From Dehalococcoidia bacterium (GTDB taxonomy: Bacteria; Chloroflexota; Dehalococcoidia; Dehalococcoidales; RBG-16-60-22), in the NCBI GenBank assembly GCA_030605045.1, contig JAUWBK010000074.1, forward strand, positions 1-6,211: a DNA stretch of 6,211 bases. The letters run 5' to 3'. The first letter of the stretch is position 1, and each line of letters begins with the position of its first letter. Shown here in pieces: positions 1 to 5,430 of this stretch. The translations under genes and the position numbers were made by a program. A model generated the notes under the pieces. That model was not told the DNA's origin. It saw nothing but the letters and a program-made list of their open reading frames with translations, and searched no databases.

Positions 1-1
1 G

Positions 2-265
2 GTGAAAGCCAAATACGGGATTATCTCTGAAGAGATGCTTGAGGTGGGGAAAAAGCGTCTTCAAGCCGCCCGGAATATGATACCGCGTATTGATGATATT
101 TTATCGGGTGATAACTCTGAGGAAGAGCTATCCCACCTGAAAGCAGAGATAGATAAGATAAATATGTCTCCGGTAAGTGAGAAGACGGAGTTAGCGCTAC
201 CCGTTGGGCTGGTCAAGCTAAAGTTATTGCGTCCCCTCTTGTCCTGGGCAATCGGGCGGCGCTAA
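2..265 (+). CDS. hypothetical protein, probably 5'-truncated by the window edge
   Basis: I do not recognise this protein. The frame is open from the first codon in the window (a GTG at base 2) to TAA at 263-265, giving 87 residues. With one base visible upstream, neither a ribosome binding site nor the true start can be judged, so this may be the C-terminal part of a longer protein. The sequence is charged and probably helical (residues about 8-55 are rich in E, K, L and I, with an EEELSHLKAEIDKI stretch that could form a short coiled coil). A more hydrophobic tail (about 65-84) contains LPVGLVKLKLLRPLLSWAIG and ends in RR. There is no signal peptide and no catalytic motif that I can see. The gene converges on the YbjQ-family gene, with only 8 bases between the stop codons and no obvious terminator. 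Confidence 0.45.
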   Translation: MKAKYGIISEEMLEVGKKRLQAARNMIPRIDDILSGDNSEEELSHLKAEIDKINMSPVSEKTELALPVGLVKLKLLRPLLSWAIGRR

Positions 266-273
266 CCTTTAAT

Positions 274-588
274 CTATTTCAAGACCACGCCGGTCCCGTA
301 GGCGAGAATTTCAGAGGCGCCGCTCATTATCATTGAGGTGGTAAACCTCATACCCACCACCGCATTAGCTCCCTGCTTCTCGGCATCCTCAACCATCCTC
401 TGGATAGCCTGTTCCCTGGCTTCAGCCATCATCTTGGTGTATTCAGTTACCTCACCACCCACCATCGCCCTGAATCCAGCCATAATATCCCTACCTAAAT
501 GTCGAGCCCGAATAGTGTTGCCCTTAACCCAACCTATAGTCCTCACAATTTTCTTGCCCTCTACCTGCTCTGAAGTAGTAATAATCAT
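274..588 (-). CDS. YbjQ/UPF0145 family protein (putative heavy-metal-binding domain)
   Basis: The protein has 104 residues, the usual length of the YbjQ_1 family, and covers the whole domain. Family features visible are the N-terminal ITTSEQVEGKKIVRTIGWVKG segment, GNTIRARHLGRDI, a GGEVTEYTKMMAEAREQA helix, the second helix ending AEKQGANAVVGMRF, and the C-terminal AYGTGVVL strand. The family is a small cytoplasmic domain often labelled heavy-metal-binding; its biochemical role is not established, so I assign none. The start codon overlaps the stop of the upstream membrane-protein gene by four bases (ATGA), and a G-rich run (GGGGG) lies just upstream of the ATG, so the two are very likely translationally coupled. 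It is the last gene of the minus-strand run that begins with ispD. Confidence 0.9.
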   Translation of the reverse strand: MIITTSEQVEGKKIVRTIGWVKGNTIRARHLGRDIMAGFRAMVGGEVTEYTKMMAEAREQAIQRMVEDAEKQGANAVVGMRFTTSMIMSGASEILAYGTGVVLK

Positions 589-800
589 TTCTCAACCCCC
601 TTAAAGTCCTCAGTCTTTGCCTTGGCTATCCTGTCTTTAATGACTATTCCTAAAATAACTAATATCCCCGCCGCAATGGCACCAACGGCTATTCTGATGA
701 GCAGAGGAATGTCGCTAGCTAGGAAAAAGACTTTAACCCACCAGCCAATTAAGACCAGTACCCCCAGCCCAATCAGGATAAAAGCTACCTTTTGCCACAT
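585..800 (-). CDS. small two-helix membrane protein
   Basis: This 71-residue protein is not recognised as a named family. Two hydrophobic segments are clear: about residues 5-28 (VAFILIGLGVLVLIGWW…) and 32-54 (IPLLIRIAVGAIAAGILVIL…). They are followed by a basic, charged tail (KDRIAKAKTEDFKGVEK). This predicts a helical hairpin in the cytoplasmic membrane with both ends probably inside; the topology is inferred from the positive tail. The start is supported by a strong GGGAGGTG Shine-Dalgarno site at 805-812, four bases before the ATG. It begins 16 bases after the cysS stop and overlaps the YbjQ-family gene by four bases, so it appears to be co-transcribed with both. The coupling suggests that it may anchor or partner the YbjQ protein, but that is inference only. 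Confidence 0.75.
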   Translation of the reverse strand: MWQKVAFILIGLGVLVLIGWWVKVFFLASDIPLLIRIAVGAIAAGILVILGIVIKDRIAKAKTEDFKGVEK

Positions 801-816
801 AATTCACCTCCCAAAA

Positions 817-2289
817 CTATCGTTTCCGCTTCCACACCGTGCCTTTAGGAGTATCCTCAAGGGATATGCCAAGCTCAGCAAGTTTAGCCCGTATTTCATC
901 GGCAGACTGGAATTTTTTGTCTCTGCGCAGGGCATCCCTTAATTCACGTATAAACTCTATATGCACTTCAGCATCAGGGCTATCAATTACTTTCTCGTAT
1001 TCTAATTTTTTCTTTCCGCTTTTCGTGATTCCAAATCTTATAGTAATAGGCTTAAATTGCTCCACATCAAGCGCCGGTGCCTCCGCTGCCTTGAAAGTCA
1101 ATCCTAAAACCCCCCCCAGTTCTTTCAGCATATCCCTTGCTTTGCCAACCTCAATGCCCTCGCTATCATACTTATTAATCTCTCTGGCCAAGTCAAAAAG
1201 GGCGGCCAGCGCCTGAGCAGTATTAAAATCATCATCCATCGCCTTGATAAATCTTTGCCGATACTGCTCGGTGTCTATTTTCTGACCCGCTTTATGACCA
1301 ATAGCGGTAGTATTCACTGTCTGCCGTAACCTGTCGGCTCCCCCCTCCACCGCTTCTATCGCTTCTTCAGAGTATGTAAGAGGACTCCTATAGTGTGACA
1401 TGAGCACGAAGATGCGGATGGCATCGGCGCTGTATCCATATTTTTTCGGGTCCAGAGCCTCTTTTATCGTGATGAGGTTTCCCAGTGACTTGCTCATCTT
1501 CTCCTCGCCCAGCTGCACCATACCGTTATGCAGCCAGTACTTAACAAACGGCTTGACGCCGGTAAAACTTTCCGACTGGGCTATTTCGTTCTCGTGGTGG
1601 GGGAAAACCAAATCCTGCCCACCGCCGTGAATATCAAGGGTATTCCCTAGGTATTTTAGCGACATCGCGCTGCACTCGATATGCCAGCCCGGTCGGCCCG
1701 GACCCCACGGGCTTTCCCAGGCTGGTTCGCCGGGTTTAGATGCCTTCCAGAGGACAAAGTCCATCGGGTGCTCCTTCTCCTCTCCGGCCTCAATACGCAT
1801 CCCGGCCATCACCGACTCCAGAGTGCGGTGAGATAGCTTCCCGTAGTCAGGGACATTTCTGACTCGGAAATAGACACTGCCCTGCGAAGGATAAGCATAC
1901 CCCTTGTCAATCAAGCCCTGCGCTATCTCAATCATTTTTGGTATTTCTTCGGTAGCATAGGGCGTTACATCAGGCTTGCTGATGTTCAGGGCCTCCATAT
2001 CAGCAAAAAAGCTAGCCGTAAATTTTTCGGCCAGCTCACGGGTAGAAATGCCGAGCTTATTCGCCCGGTCAATAATTTTATCGTCAATATCGGTAATATT
2101 TTGCACGTACTTCACTTTGTAGCCGCGAAACTGAAGATAGCGCTGGATGACATCAAAGATGATGTAACTCATGGCGTGCCCTAGGTGAGCCTCATCATAG
2201 GGCGTAACCCCACAGACGTACATCTTCACCTCGTCGCTCTGGGGTAAAAACTCTTCTTTTTGTCCGGAGAGGGTATTAAATACTTTCAT
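817..2289 (-). CDS. cysS: cysteinyl-tRNA synthetase
   Basis: This class I aminoacyl-tRNA synthetase charges tRNA-Cys with cysteine, using ATP, in the cytoplasm. The HIGH-type signature is HLGH at residues 35-38 and the KMSKS loop is at 264-268. The four zinc ligands that select cysteine are recognisable: C26 (YVCGVTPYD), C206 (HIECSAMS), H231 and E235 (FPHHENE). The Rossmann core is followed by the helical DALR-type domain (YRQRFIKAMDDDFNTAQALAALFDLAREIN) and a conserved end (KKFQSADEIRAKLAELGISLEDTPKGTVW). At 490 residues it is about 30 longer than the usual 460. The excess appears to lie just before the last domain, around residues 400-435 (PITIRFGITKSGKKKLEYEK…). The ATG follows the ispF stop with no gap, and GGAGGGG (2296-2302) sits six bases upstream, so the start is secure. 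It is the third gene of the ispD-ispF-cysS run. Confidence 0.98.
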   Translation of the reverse strand: MKVFNTLSGQKEEFLPQSDEVKMYVCGVTPYDEAHLGHAMSYIIFDVIQRYLQFRGYKVKYVQNITDIDDKIIDRANKLGISTRELAEKFTASFFADMEALNISKPDVTPYATEEIPKMIEIAQGLIDKGYAYPSQGSVYFRVRNVPDYGKLSHRTLESVMAGMRIEAGEEKEHPMDFVLWKASKPGEPAWESPWGPGRPGWHIECSAMSLKYLGNTLDIHGGGQDLVFPHHENEIAQSESFTGVKPFVKYWLHNGMVQLGEEKMSKSLGNLITIKEALDPKKYGYSADAIRIFVLMSHYRSPLTYSEEAIEAVEGGADRLRQTVNTTAIGHKAGQKIDTEQYRQRFIKAMDDDFNTAQALAALFDLAREINKYDSEGIEVGKARDMLKELGGVLGLTFKAAEAPALDVEQFKPITIRFGITKSGKKKLEYEKVIDSPDAEVHIEFIRELRDALRRDKKFQSADEIRAKLAELGISLEDTPKGTVWKRKR

Positions 2290-2775
2290 TCACTTCCCCT
2301 CCAACGTAGCTACCGCATAAGCGGCGATTCCTTCGCCTCGACCAACAAAACCCAATTGGTCGGTAGTGCTCGCTTTAACACTTACTCGGCTGATATTGAT
2401 ACCCAGTGTCTGGCAGAGCTGCTGCCGCATCCGGTCAATAAAATCTCTCAGCCTGGGTCTCTCGGCAACAATGGTAGCATCAACATTGTTCACTTGCCAG
2501 CCGTTTCTAGCCAGTTCGTCCCTTATTCTTTCCAGTAGAATCAGGCTGGAAATATTCTTATATTGGGGATCACCGGGCGGGAAATGGCTGCCGATATCCC
2601 CCAGAGCTGCCGCTCCGAGCAGGGCATCAATAATGGCGTGGGTCAAGACATCAGCATCACTCCAGCCGCTGAGACCCTGGTCAAAGGGTATATCGATTCC
2701 CCCAAGTACTAATCGGCGCCCCGGAGTTAAGGAATGAACATCAAAGCCGATGCCAACATGTAATTTACCGTTCAT
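2290..2775 (-). CDS. ispF: 2-C-methyl-D-erythritol 2,4-cyclodiphosphate synthase
   Basis: IspF converts CDP-methylerythritol phosphate to methylerythritol 2,4-cyclodiphosphate with release of CMP, in the cytoplasmic MEP route to isoprenoid precursors. The 161-residue length is normal. Visible metal ligands are D12 and H14 (GFDVHSL) and H46 (SDADVLTHAI). The DIGSHFPPGDPQYK segment and the nucleotide-contacting STTDQLGFVGRGEGIAA block near residues 136-151 are intact. The start codon lies inside the end of ispD (11-base overlap). No good Shine-Dalgarno site precedes it, which suggests translation by coupling from ispD. Its TGA stop abuts the ATG of cysS. Consecutive MEP genes ispD and ispF are commonly paired or fused in bacteria, and here they are separate and overlapping. 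Nothing is missing or odd in the protein. Confidence 0.98.
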   Translation of the reverse strand: MNGKLHVGIGFDVHSLTPGRRLVLGGIDIPFDQGLSGWSDADVLTHAIIDALLGAAALGDIGSHFPPGDPQYKNISSLILLERIRDELARNGWQVNNVDATIVAERPRLRDFIDRMRQQLCQTLGINISRVSVKASTTDQLGFVGRGEGIAAYAVATLEGK

Positions 2776-3469
2776 ATTTTTGCCATAAGGCCTCGGCTAA
2801 AGCCAGGTCTTCAGGAGTGGTTATCTTTATGTTATCGTAAGCACCCAGATAAAGCTTAACCTGGTAGCCTAGCTGCTCTACCAGTGAGGCGTCATCGGTG
2901 GCGTCATCATTTGCCTTTTGATAAGCTTCAGTTATTATATTGATGCAGAATACTTGTGGCGTCTGTACTGCCCATAAATTTTGACGTGGTGGCGTCTGAT
3001 GCACGATTCTATCATCTCCCGCCAATTTAATGGTATCTGTAACTGGAACGGCAGCGACAGCGGCTCCGGTTTCCTTAGCTGCCTCCAGCCCGCGCTCAAT
3101 CAAGTCCACGGTTACCAACGGGCGAGCGCCGTCATGGATTACCACCCAGTGGCAATTATTAAGCCGCTTCAGTCCCGCAGCGACTGAATCCTGGCGCCGC
3201 CTGCCACCAAGACAAACGTTGCTTACCTTGGACCACTCCTCCCCAGCTACCAACCGCCGACACAGTTGCTCCTTTTCCCCGCTCACCACGACCACTATTT
3301 GATCGATAAGGCGGCATTTTTGAAAGGGGAGGGTCGTCCGAGCTAAGAGAGGTTTACCACCCAATAAAGCGAACAATTTGTCCACCTCACCCATCCGCTG
3401 GCTCTTACCCGCAGCGACAATAACCGCCCCGACTCTTTGCTTTGCCTCCCTTTTCATATTTCCGCCCAT
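2765..3469 (-). CDS. ispD: 2-C-methyl-D-erythritol 4-phosphate cytidylyltransferase
   Basis: IspD joins CTP and methylerythritol phosphate to give CDP-methylerythritol, the third MEP step; its product passes through IspE before reaching IspF, encoded next door. The 234-residue protein carries the nucleotidyltransferase signature AAGKSQRMGEVDK (residues 19-31, with R25 and K31 as likely phosphate contacts). It also has GGRRRQDSV (about 88-96), VIHDGARPLV, VPVTDTIK, QTPQVF, DDASLVEQLG and the C-terminal DNIKITTPEDL. Two starts are possible: the first ATG (3467-3469) has no Shine-Dalgarno match upstream. A second ATG four codons later (3455-3457, giving 230 residues) has GGCGGA only three bases before it. 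Neither is decisive. It is the first gene of the minus-strand run, with a candidate promoter at 3490-3518. Confidence 0.97.
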   Translation of the reverse strand: MGGNMKREAKQRVGAVIVAAGKSQRMGEVDKLFALLGGKPLLARTTLPFQKCRLIDQIVVVVSGEKEQLCRRLVAGEEWSKVSNVCLGGRRRQDSVAAGLKRLNNCHWVVIHDGARPLVTVDLIERGLEAAKETGAAVAAVPVTDTIKLAGDDRIVHQTPPRQNLWAVQTPQVFCINIITEAYQKANDDATDDASLVEQLGYQVKLYLGAYDNIKITTPEDLALAEALWQKYER

Positions 3470-3489
3470 TGACTATTCAGGTTAAATTG

Positions 3490-3518
3490 AGTTTACACAT
3501 ATTAGCGTTAGATTTCAA
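3490..3518 (-). promoter_or_regulatory. candidate sigma70-type promoter for the ispD operon
   Basis: Read on the minus strand, TTGAAA (3513-3518) and TAAACT (3490-3495) are separated by 17 bases, and the -10 lies about 20 bases upstream of the first ispD ATG. The -35 falls inside the left copy of the direct repeat that borders the AT-rich block. The -10 matches the consensus at only four of six positions, so this is a moderate candidate from spacing and position. Confidence 0.35.
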
Positions 3519-3527
3519 ATGGTGCTA
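3498..3527 (+). repeat. left copy of a 30-base imperfect direct repeat
   Basis: Aligned without gaps to 4587-4616, this copy matches at 25 of 30 positions (counted by hand). The core AGATTTCAAATRGTGCTA (3510-3527) differs at a single base between copies, and CATATT at the left end is identical. The copies are in the same orientation, 1089 bases apart. They lie close to the start codons of ispD on one side and queF on the other, enclosing the AT-rich methyltransferase block. Confidence 0.75.
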
Positions 3528-3601
3528 TGAGTAATCAAGTATTTTCTATTAGACAGTGTGTATACGCTTGAGAACTCCCTATAATTTCTTTAAAAAGTTC
3601 C

Positions 3602-4303
3602 TTACTCTCCCTTAAAAATAACGACATATCCTCCCTCCAACCAAGGACATATTTGGTCCACCTTGTATATTAGCGTCTGAATTCTCTGGATAAACCTCTC
3701 AATTCTAAGAGGTTTGTATATTATCCTCCGAATCTTCGCTCTGAAAATAACGTCAGGAATAGTCACTAGTACAAAATGAAGAATAAAAGTCGCAATGCCT
3801 CCTGACTTGACCAACTCCTCTATATTTAAGTTGCTTTGGTTTGCTAGGTCTTTTATGCAGTGAACATCATATCTTCTGTACCCATGACCGGGATATAAAA
3901 AGTAGCTCCATCTACTTGGTACAGTGATAAGGATATAGCCTCTGTCTTGTAGTAGAGTTTTCATACCTTTCACTGCTTTTCTGTCATTGGCAATGTGTTC
4001 GAGGGATTGAAATGAATATATAAAGTTGAACTTTTCCTTAAGAGTCTCAAGAAATTCCGCATCATGAACCTTAAAAGAGACTTCTAACTCATTAACTTTA
4101 CCTTTTCTCTTATGCCAGTGAATATCCTCTTTAATATCAATGCCGAGATATCTTCCACTGATACCTTGTGAAACAAATAAATTAGAATGATTACCTGAAC
4201 CGCACCCGACATCTAATATAGAGGCATCAATTCTTGGGCAATATCGTTCGATTAGTGTCATAACTGCGTTCTTAGTAACAAATCTGACAGGTGATATTCC
4301 CAT
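3602..4303 (-). CDS. class I SAM-dependent methyltransferase, substrate unknown
   Basis: This 233-residue protein has a Rossmann-type methyltransferase fold of the Methyltransf_11/23 kind. Motif I is SILDVGCGSGNHS (residues 28-40), which binds SAM. D55 in YLGIDIKED is the acidic end of the second strand that would hold the ribose. SLEHI (99-103) is the usual motif after strand 4, and ILITVPSRW (123-131) is strand 5. The following YPGHGYRRYD resembles the HxRxY-like region of small-molecule or sugar methyltransferases; the substrate cannot be named. A hydrophobic stretch at about 168-187 (GGIATFILHFVLVTIPDVIF) followed by many K/R residues may touch the membrane. GGGAGGAG (4310-4317) six bases before the ATG fixes the start. 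Base composition is clearly more AT-rich than the neighbours (about 33-42% GC in three 60-base lines that I counted). With the flanking direct repeats, this points to acquisition by transfer. No glycan or other pathway genes lie beside it. Confidence 0.88.
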   Translation of the reverse strand: MGISPVRFVTKNAVMTLIERYCPRIDASILDVGCGSGNHSNLFVSQGISGRYLGIDIKEDIHWHKRKGKVNELEVSFKVHDAEFLETLKEKFNFIYSFQSLEHIANDRKAVKGMKTLLQDRGYILITVPSRWSYFLYPGHGYRRYDVHCIKDLANQSNLNIEELVKSGGIATFILHFVLVTIPDVIFRAKIRRIIYKPLRIERFIQRIQTLIYKVDQICPWLEGGYVVIFKGE

Positions 4304-4325
4304 GCTCTACTCCTCCCTATATAGA

Positions 4326-4355
4326 CTTGTAAATTCTTTCTTACTCCAATTTCAA
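4326..4355 (-). promoter_or_regulatory. candidate promoter for the methyltransferase gene
   Basis: On the minus strand TTGAAA (4350-4355) and TACAAG (4326-4331) are 18 bases apart. The -10 lies about 22 bases before the methyltransferase ATG, just upstream of its Shine-Dalgarno site. The -10 matches the consensus at four of six positions. In such AT-rich DNA a match of this quality can arise by chance. Confidence 0.28.
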
Positions 4356-4586
4356 CCCGGTTCACTTCGTTGTGTATTCTAAAATTCTAATTGACTCTCC
4401 TATAGGAATCATACATATATGTTTTGTGTTATTATTTGTTTTCCTAGCGAAACCTTAAGATATAGTTAAGAGTATTATAACCCTTCTAAACTAATAGTGG
4501 GATTATCTTTAAAATACAAGATGGTTATGTTATCACTTGCTATAAAACTGGCAAATATCGTTCCTTTATGAGTTTCGCAACAAGCT

Positions 4587-4616
4587 CATATTGTCGCCAG
4601 ATTTCAAATAGTGCTA
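4587..4616 (+). repeat. right copy of the 30-base imperfect direct repeat
   Basis: This copy pairs with 3498-3527 in the same orientation (25 of 30 identical, 17 of 18 in the core 4599-4616). It ends 28 bases before the preferred queF ATG. Just inside the two copies I found no convincing terminal inverted repeats, and no integrase or transposase gene is present in the enclosed block. Confidence 0.75.
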
Positions 4617-4620
4617 AAAT
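4591..4620 (+). promoter_or_regulatory. candidate promoter for queF-cupin
   Basis: TTGTCG (4591-4596) and TAAAAT (4615-4620) are separated by 18 bases. Transcription would begin near 4627, which removes the TTG codon at 4624 as a start and leaves ATG at 4645. The -10 straddles the end of the right direct repeat. Confidence 0.33.
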
Positions 4621-4644
4621 GTCTTGCGGAGTGAAATTGTTGAG

Positions 4645-5076
4645 ATGACAGTGGATAAATATGCTTCAAGGCGATTTGATATTCAGCAGGAAGACGCCAT
4701 TGACCTGGCGGTACTTGAAGCCATTCCCTTTGACTATCCCGATTCGGCAACCGAAATAGTCTATGAGACCGATGAATTTACCTTTGTTTGCCCTTGGACC
4801 GGCCTACCCGATTTTGCCCGACTGGTGCTCCGCTATATCCCGAGTAACTCTTTGGCGGAGCTCAAGTCCTTAAAATACTATCTGACCTCATATCGGAATG
4901 TGGGCATATTGCAGGAGCACGCCGTAAACCGCGTTCTGCAAGATTTGGTTCAGCTGCTAAAGCCCGTTTCTATGGTGGTCGAGGCGGAATACAAAGAAAG
5001 AGGTGGCATAAAGACCAAAGCAGTCGCCCGATATGAGAGTAATAAAAACAAGGAGGCAGCTGATGAAAGTAAGTAA
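4645..5076 (+). CDS. queF: NADPH-dependent 7-cyano-7-deazaguanine (preQ0) reductase
   Basis: QueF reduces the nitrile of preQ0 to the aminomethyl group of preQ1, which is then inserted into tRNA for queuosine synthesis in the cytoplasm. From the ATG at 4645 the protein has 143 residues, matching the short single-domain type. The catalytic cysteine is C49 in FVCPWTGLPDF, with D56 as the partner aspartate. The QueF signature ELKSLKYYLTSYRN spans 72-85 and begins with the substrate-binding E72. E91 in LQEHAVNRVL is the second conserved glutamate. The frame is also open to a TTG at 4624 (150 residues), but the candidate promoter argues against it; GGAG at 4628-4631 is rather distant from the ATG, so the start is moderately certain. 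The 3' end overlaps the cupin gene by 14 bases, suggesting coupled translation. No other queuosine gene is in the window. Confidence 0.93.
   Translation: MTVDKYASRRFDIQQEDAIDLAVLEAIPFDYPDSATEIVYETDEFTFVCPWTGLPDFARLVLRYIPSNSLAELKSLKYYLTSYRNVGILQEHAVNRVLQDLVQLLKPVSMVVEAEYKERGGIKTKAVARYESNKNKEAADESK
5050..5056 (+). promoter_or_regulatory. Shine-Dalgarno site that fixes the cupin start
   Basis: AAGGAGG lies six bases before the ATG at 5063, inside the 3' end of queF. It favours that ATG over the upstream in-frame ATA/ATG-like codons near 5033, which have no such site. Confidence 0.85.
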
Positions 5077-5368
5077 GCTTGAGGATAAACCTGCTCAGGA
5101 AGTGCACGGCGCCATTATGCGTGAGGTGATTACCGCCGATGATGGGGCACCAAATTTCGCGATGCGCGTCATTGAGGTTAAACCCGGCAGCACCACTCCG
5201 TCTCACTCTCACCCGTGGGAACACGAGGTATTTATTCTTTCTGGTCAAGCAGTGGTGAAAGGTGAGCAGGGAGAAACTGAAATAGCCAAGGATAGTGTTG
5301 TCTACATTGCCCCTGATGAGCATCACTGCTTTGTGAATAAAGGTAATGAGCCGCTTCGCTTTGTCTGA
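5063..5368 (+). CDS. small cupin-domain protein, with in-frame TGA at a usually cysteine position
   Basis: This is a single-domain cupin of 101 residues up to the TGA. Cupin motif 1 is G42-STTPS-H48-S-H50-PWEHE-VFILSG61, giving likely metal ligands H48, H50 and H54 or E53. Motif 2 is YIAPDEHH-CFVN with H88 as the next ligand and N92 closing the motif. The family is COG1917/Cupin_2-like, with diverse and often unknown substrates, so no reaction can be assigned. The N-terminal part (REVITADDGAPNFAMRVIEVKPG) is typical of a stand-alone family of about 110 residues. As I recall them, its members end in a strand like PLRFLCLIPHG. Here the frame reads PLRFV, then TGA, then AIPHGH and TAA at 5387-5389. 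The TGA therefore replaces the cysteine, and the protein is either seven residues short or a selenoprotein of 108 residues. It is the second gene after queF, overlapping it by 14 bases. Confidence 0.9.
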   Translation: MKVSKLEDKPAQEVHGAIMREVITADDGAPNFAMRVIEVKPGSTTPSHSHPWEHEVFILSGQAVVKGEQGETEIAKDSVVYIAPDEHHCFVNKGNEPLRFV

Positions 5369-5389
5369 GCCATCCCTCACGGCCACTAA
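5366..5389 (+). other. candidate selenocysteine TGA codon and conserved C-terminal extension
   Basis: TGA at 5366-5368 is followed in frame by GCC ATC CCT CAC GGC CAC and then TAA. The translation AIPHGH matches the usual tail of the family after its cysteine. That is what is expected if the TGA is decoded as selenocysteine, or if a Cys TGC/TGT codon mutated only recently. TGA acts as an ordinary stop elsewhere in this window (ispF, membrane protein), so global reassignment of TGA is unlikely. The role of Sec here would be inferred from the cysteine it replaces, near the open end of the barrel. Confidence 0.5.
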
Positions 5390-5400
5390 GTCTTAGTGGC
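5382..5400 (+). ncRNA. hairpin, candidate bacterial SECIS-like element
   Basis: GCCACTAAGTCTTAGTGGC is a perfect inverted repeat that can form seven or eight base pairs around a loop AGTCT or GTC. There is no T-run after it (GGAAATAACA follows), so it does not look like an intrinsic terminator. The loop begins 20-21 bases after the TGA and has G in its first or second position. From memory, bacterial SECIS rules ask for a loop 16-37 bases after UGA with an early G, and the E. coli fdhF loop is the similar AGGUCU. The bulged U important in E. coli is absent here. The TAA stop of the extension lies inside the stem. Confidence 0.45.
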
Positions 5401-5430
5401 GGAAATAACACCACCGGCAGTAGGTTGAGT

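Larger units (their letters stand above)
4304..4644. other. AT-rich intergenic region between divergent methyltransferase and queF genes
   Basis: No gene is visible in about 340 bases. Bases 4381-4440 are about 23% GC by hand count. Small symmetric elements are present: perfect 10-base palindromes TCCTATAGGA (4398-4407) and ACATATATGT (4413-4422), and an inverted repeat CTTAA/TTAAG around 4453-4469. There is also an imperfect stem ATAACCC (4477-4483) with GGGATTAT (4499-4506), and TATGAG (4567-4572) with CTCATA (4585-4590). None is followed by a proper U-tract. A TTGACT at 4391-4396 could be a -35 on the plus strand, but the -10 region fits poorly. I looked for a preQ1-I riboswitch ahead of queF and saw no match to its conserved A-rich tail. 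Confidence 0.6.

Noticed and set aside
1110..1117. Run of eight G on the cysS coding strand as a phase-variation or frameshift site
   Set aside because: The frame reads through it into normal CysS sequence (ELGGVLGL), and a housekeeping synthetase is an unlikely phase-variable gene.
839..1216. Plus-strand open frames of 125 residues and others opposite cysS, ispF and ispD
   Set aside because: These are antisense shadows of conserved enzymes, with serine-rich, low-information translations and no start signals.
3558..3601. Terminator after the methyltransferase gene (GGAACT paired with AGTTCT)
   Set aside because: The stem is only about six pairs with a wobble and a loop of nearly 20 bases, and the T-run lies inside the loop rather than after the stem.
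4304..4644. preQ1 riboswitch ahead of queF
   Set aside because: queF is often controlled this way, so I looked for the short preQ1-I aptamer and its A-rich AAAAAACUA-like tail. Nothing convincing is present, although the distinct class II and III folds cannot be excluded by eye.
4970..5386. Minus-strand open frame of 138 residues antisense to queF and the cupin
   Set aside because: It lies wholly opposite two well-supported genes, has no recognisable domain and no good ribosome site, and its length is explained by the codon use of the plus-strand genes.
5382..5400. The hairpin as an ordinary intrinsic terminator
   Set aside because: There is no U-tract on either strand after the stem, so it does not fit. 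It is kept as a SECIS-like candidate instead.
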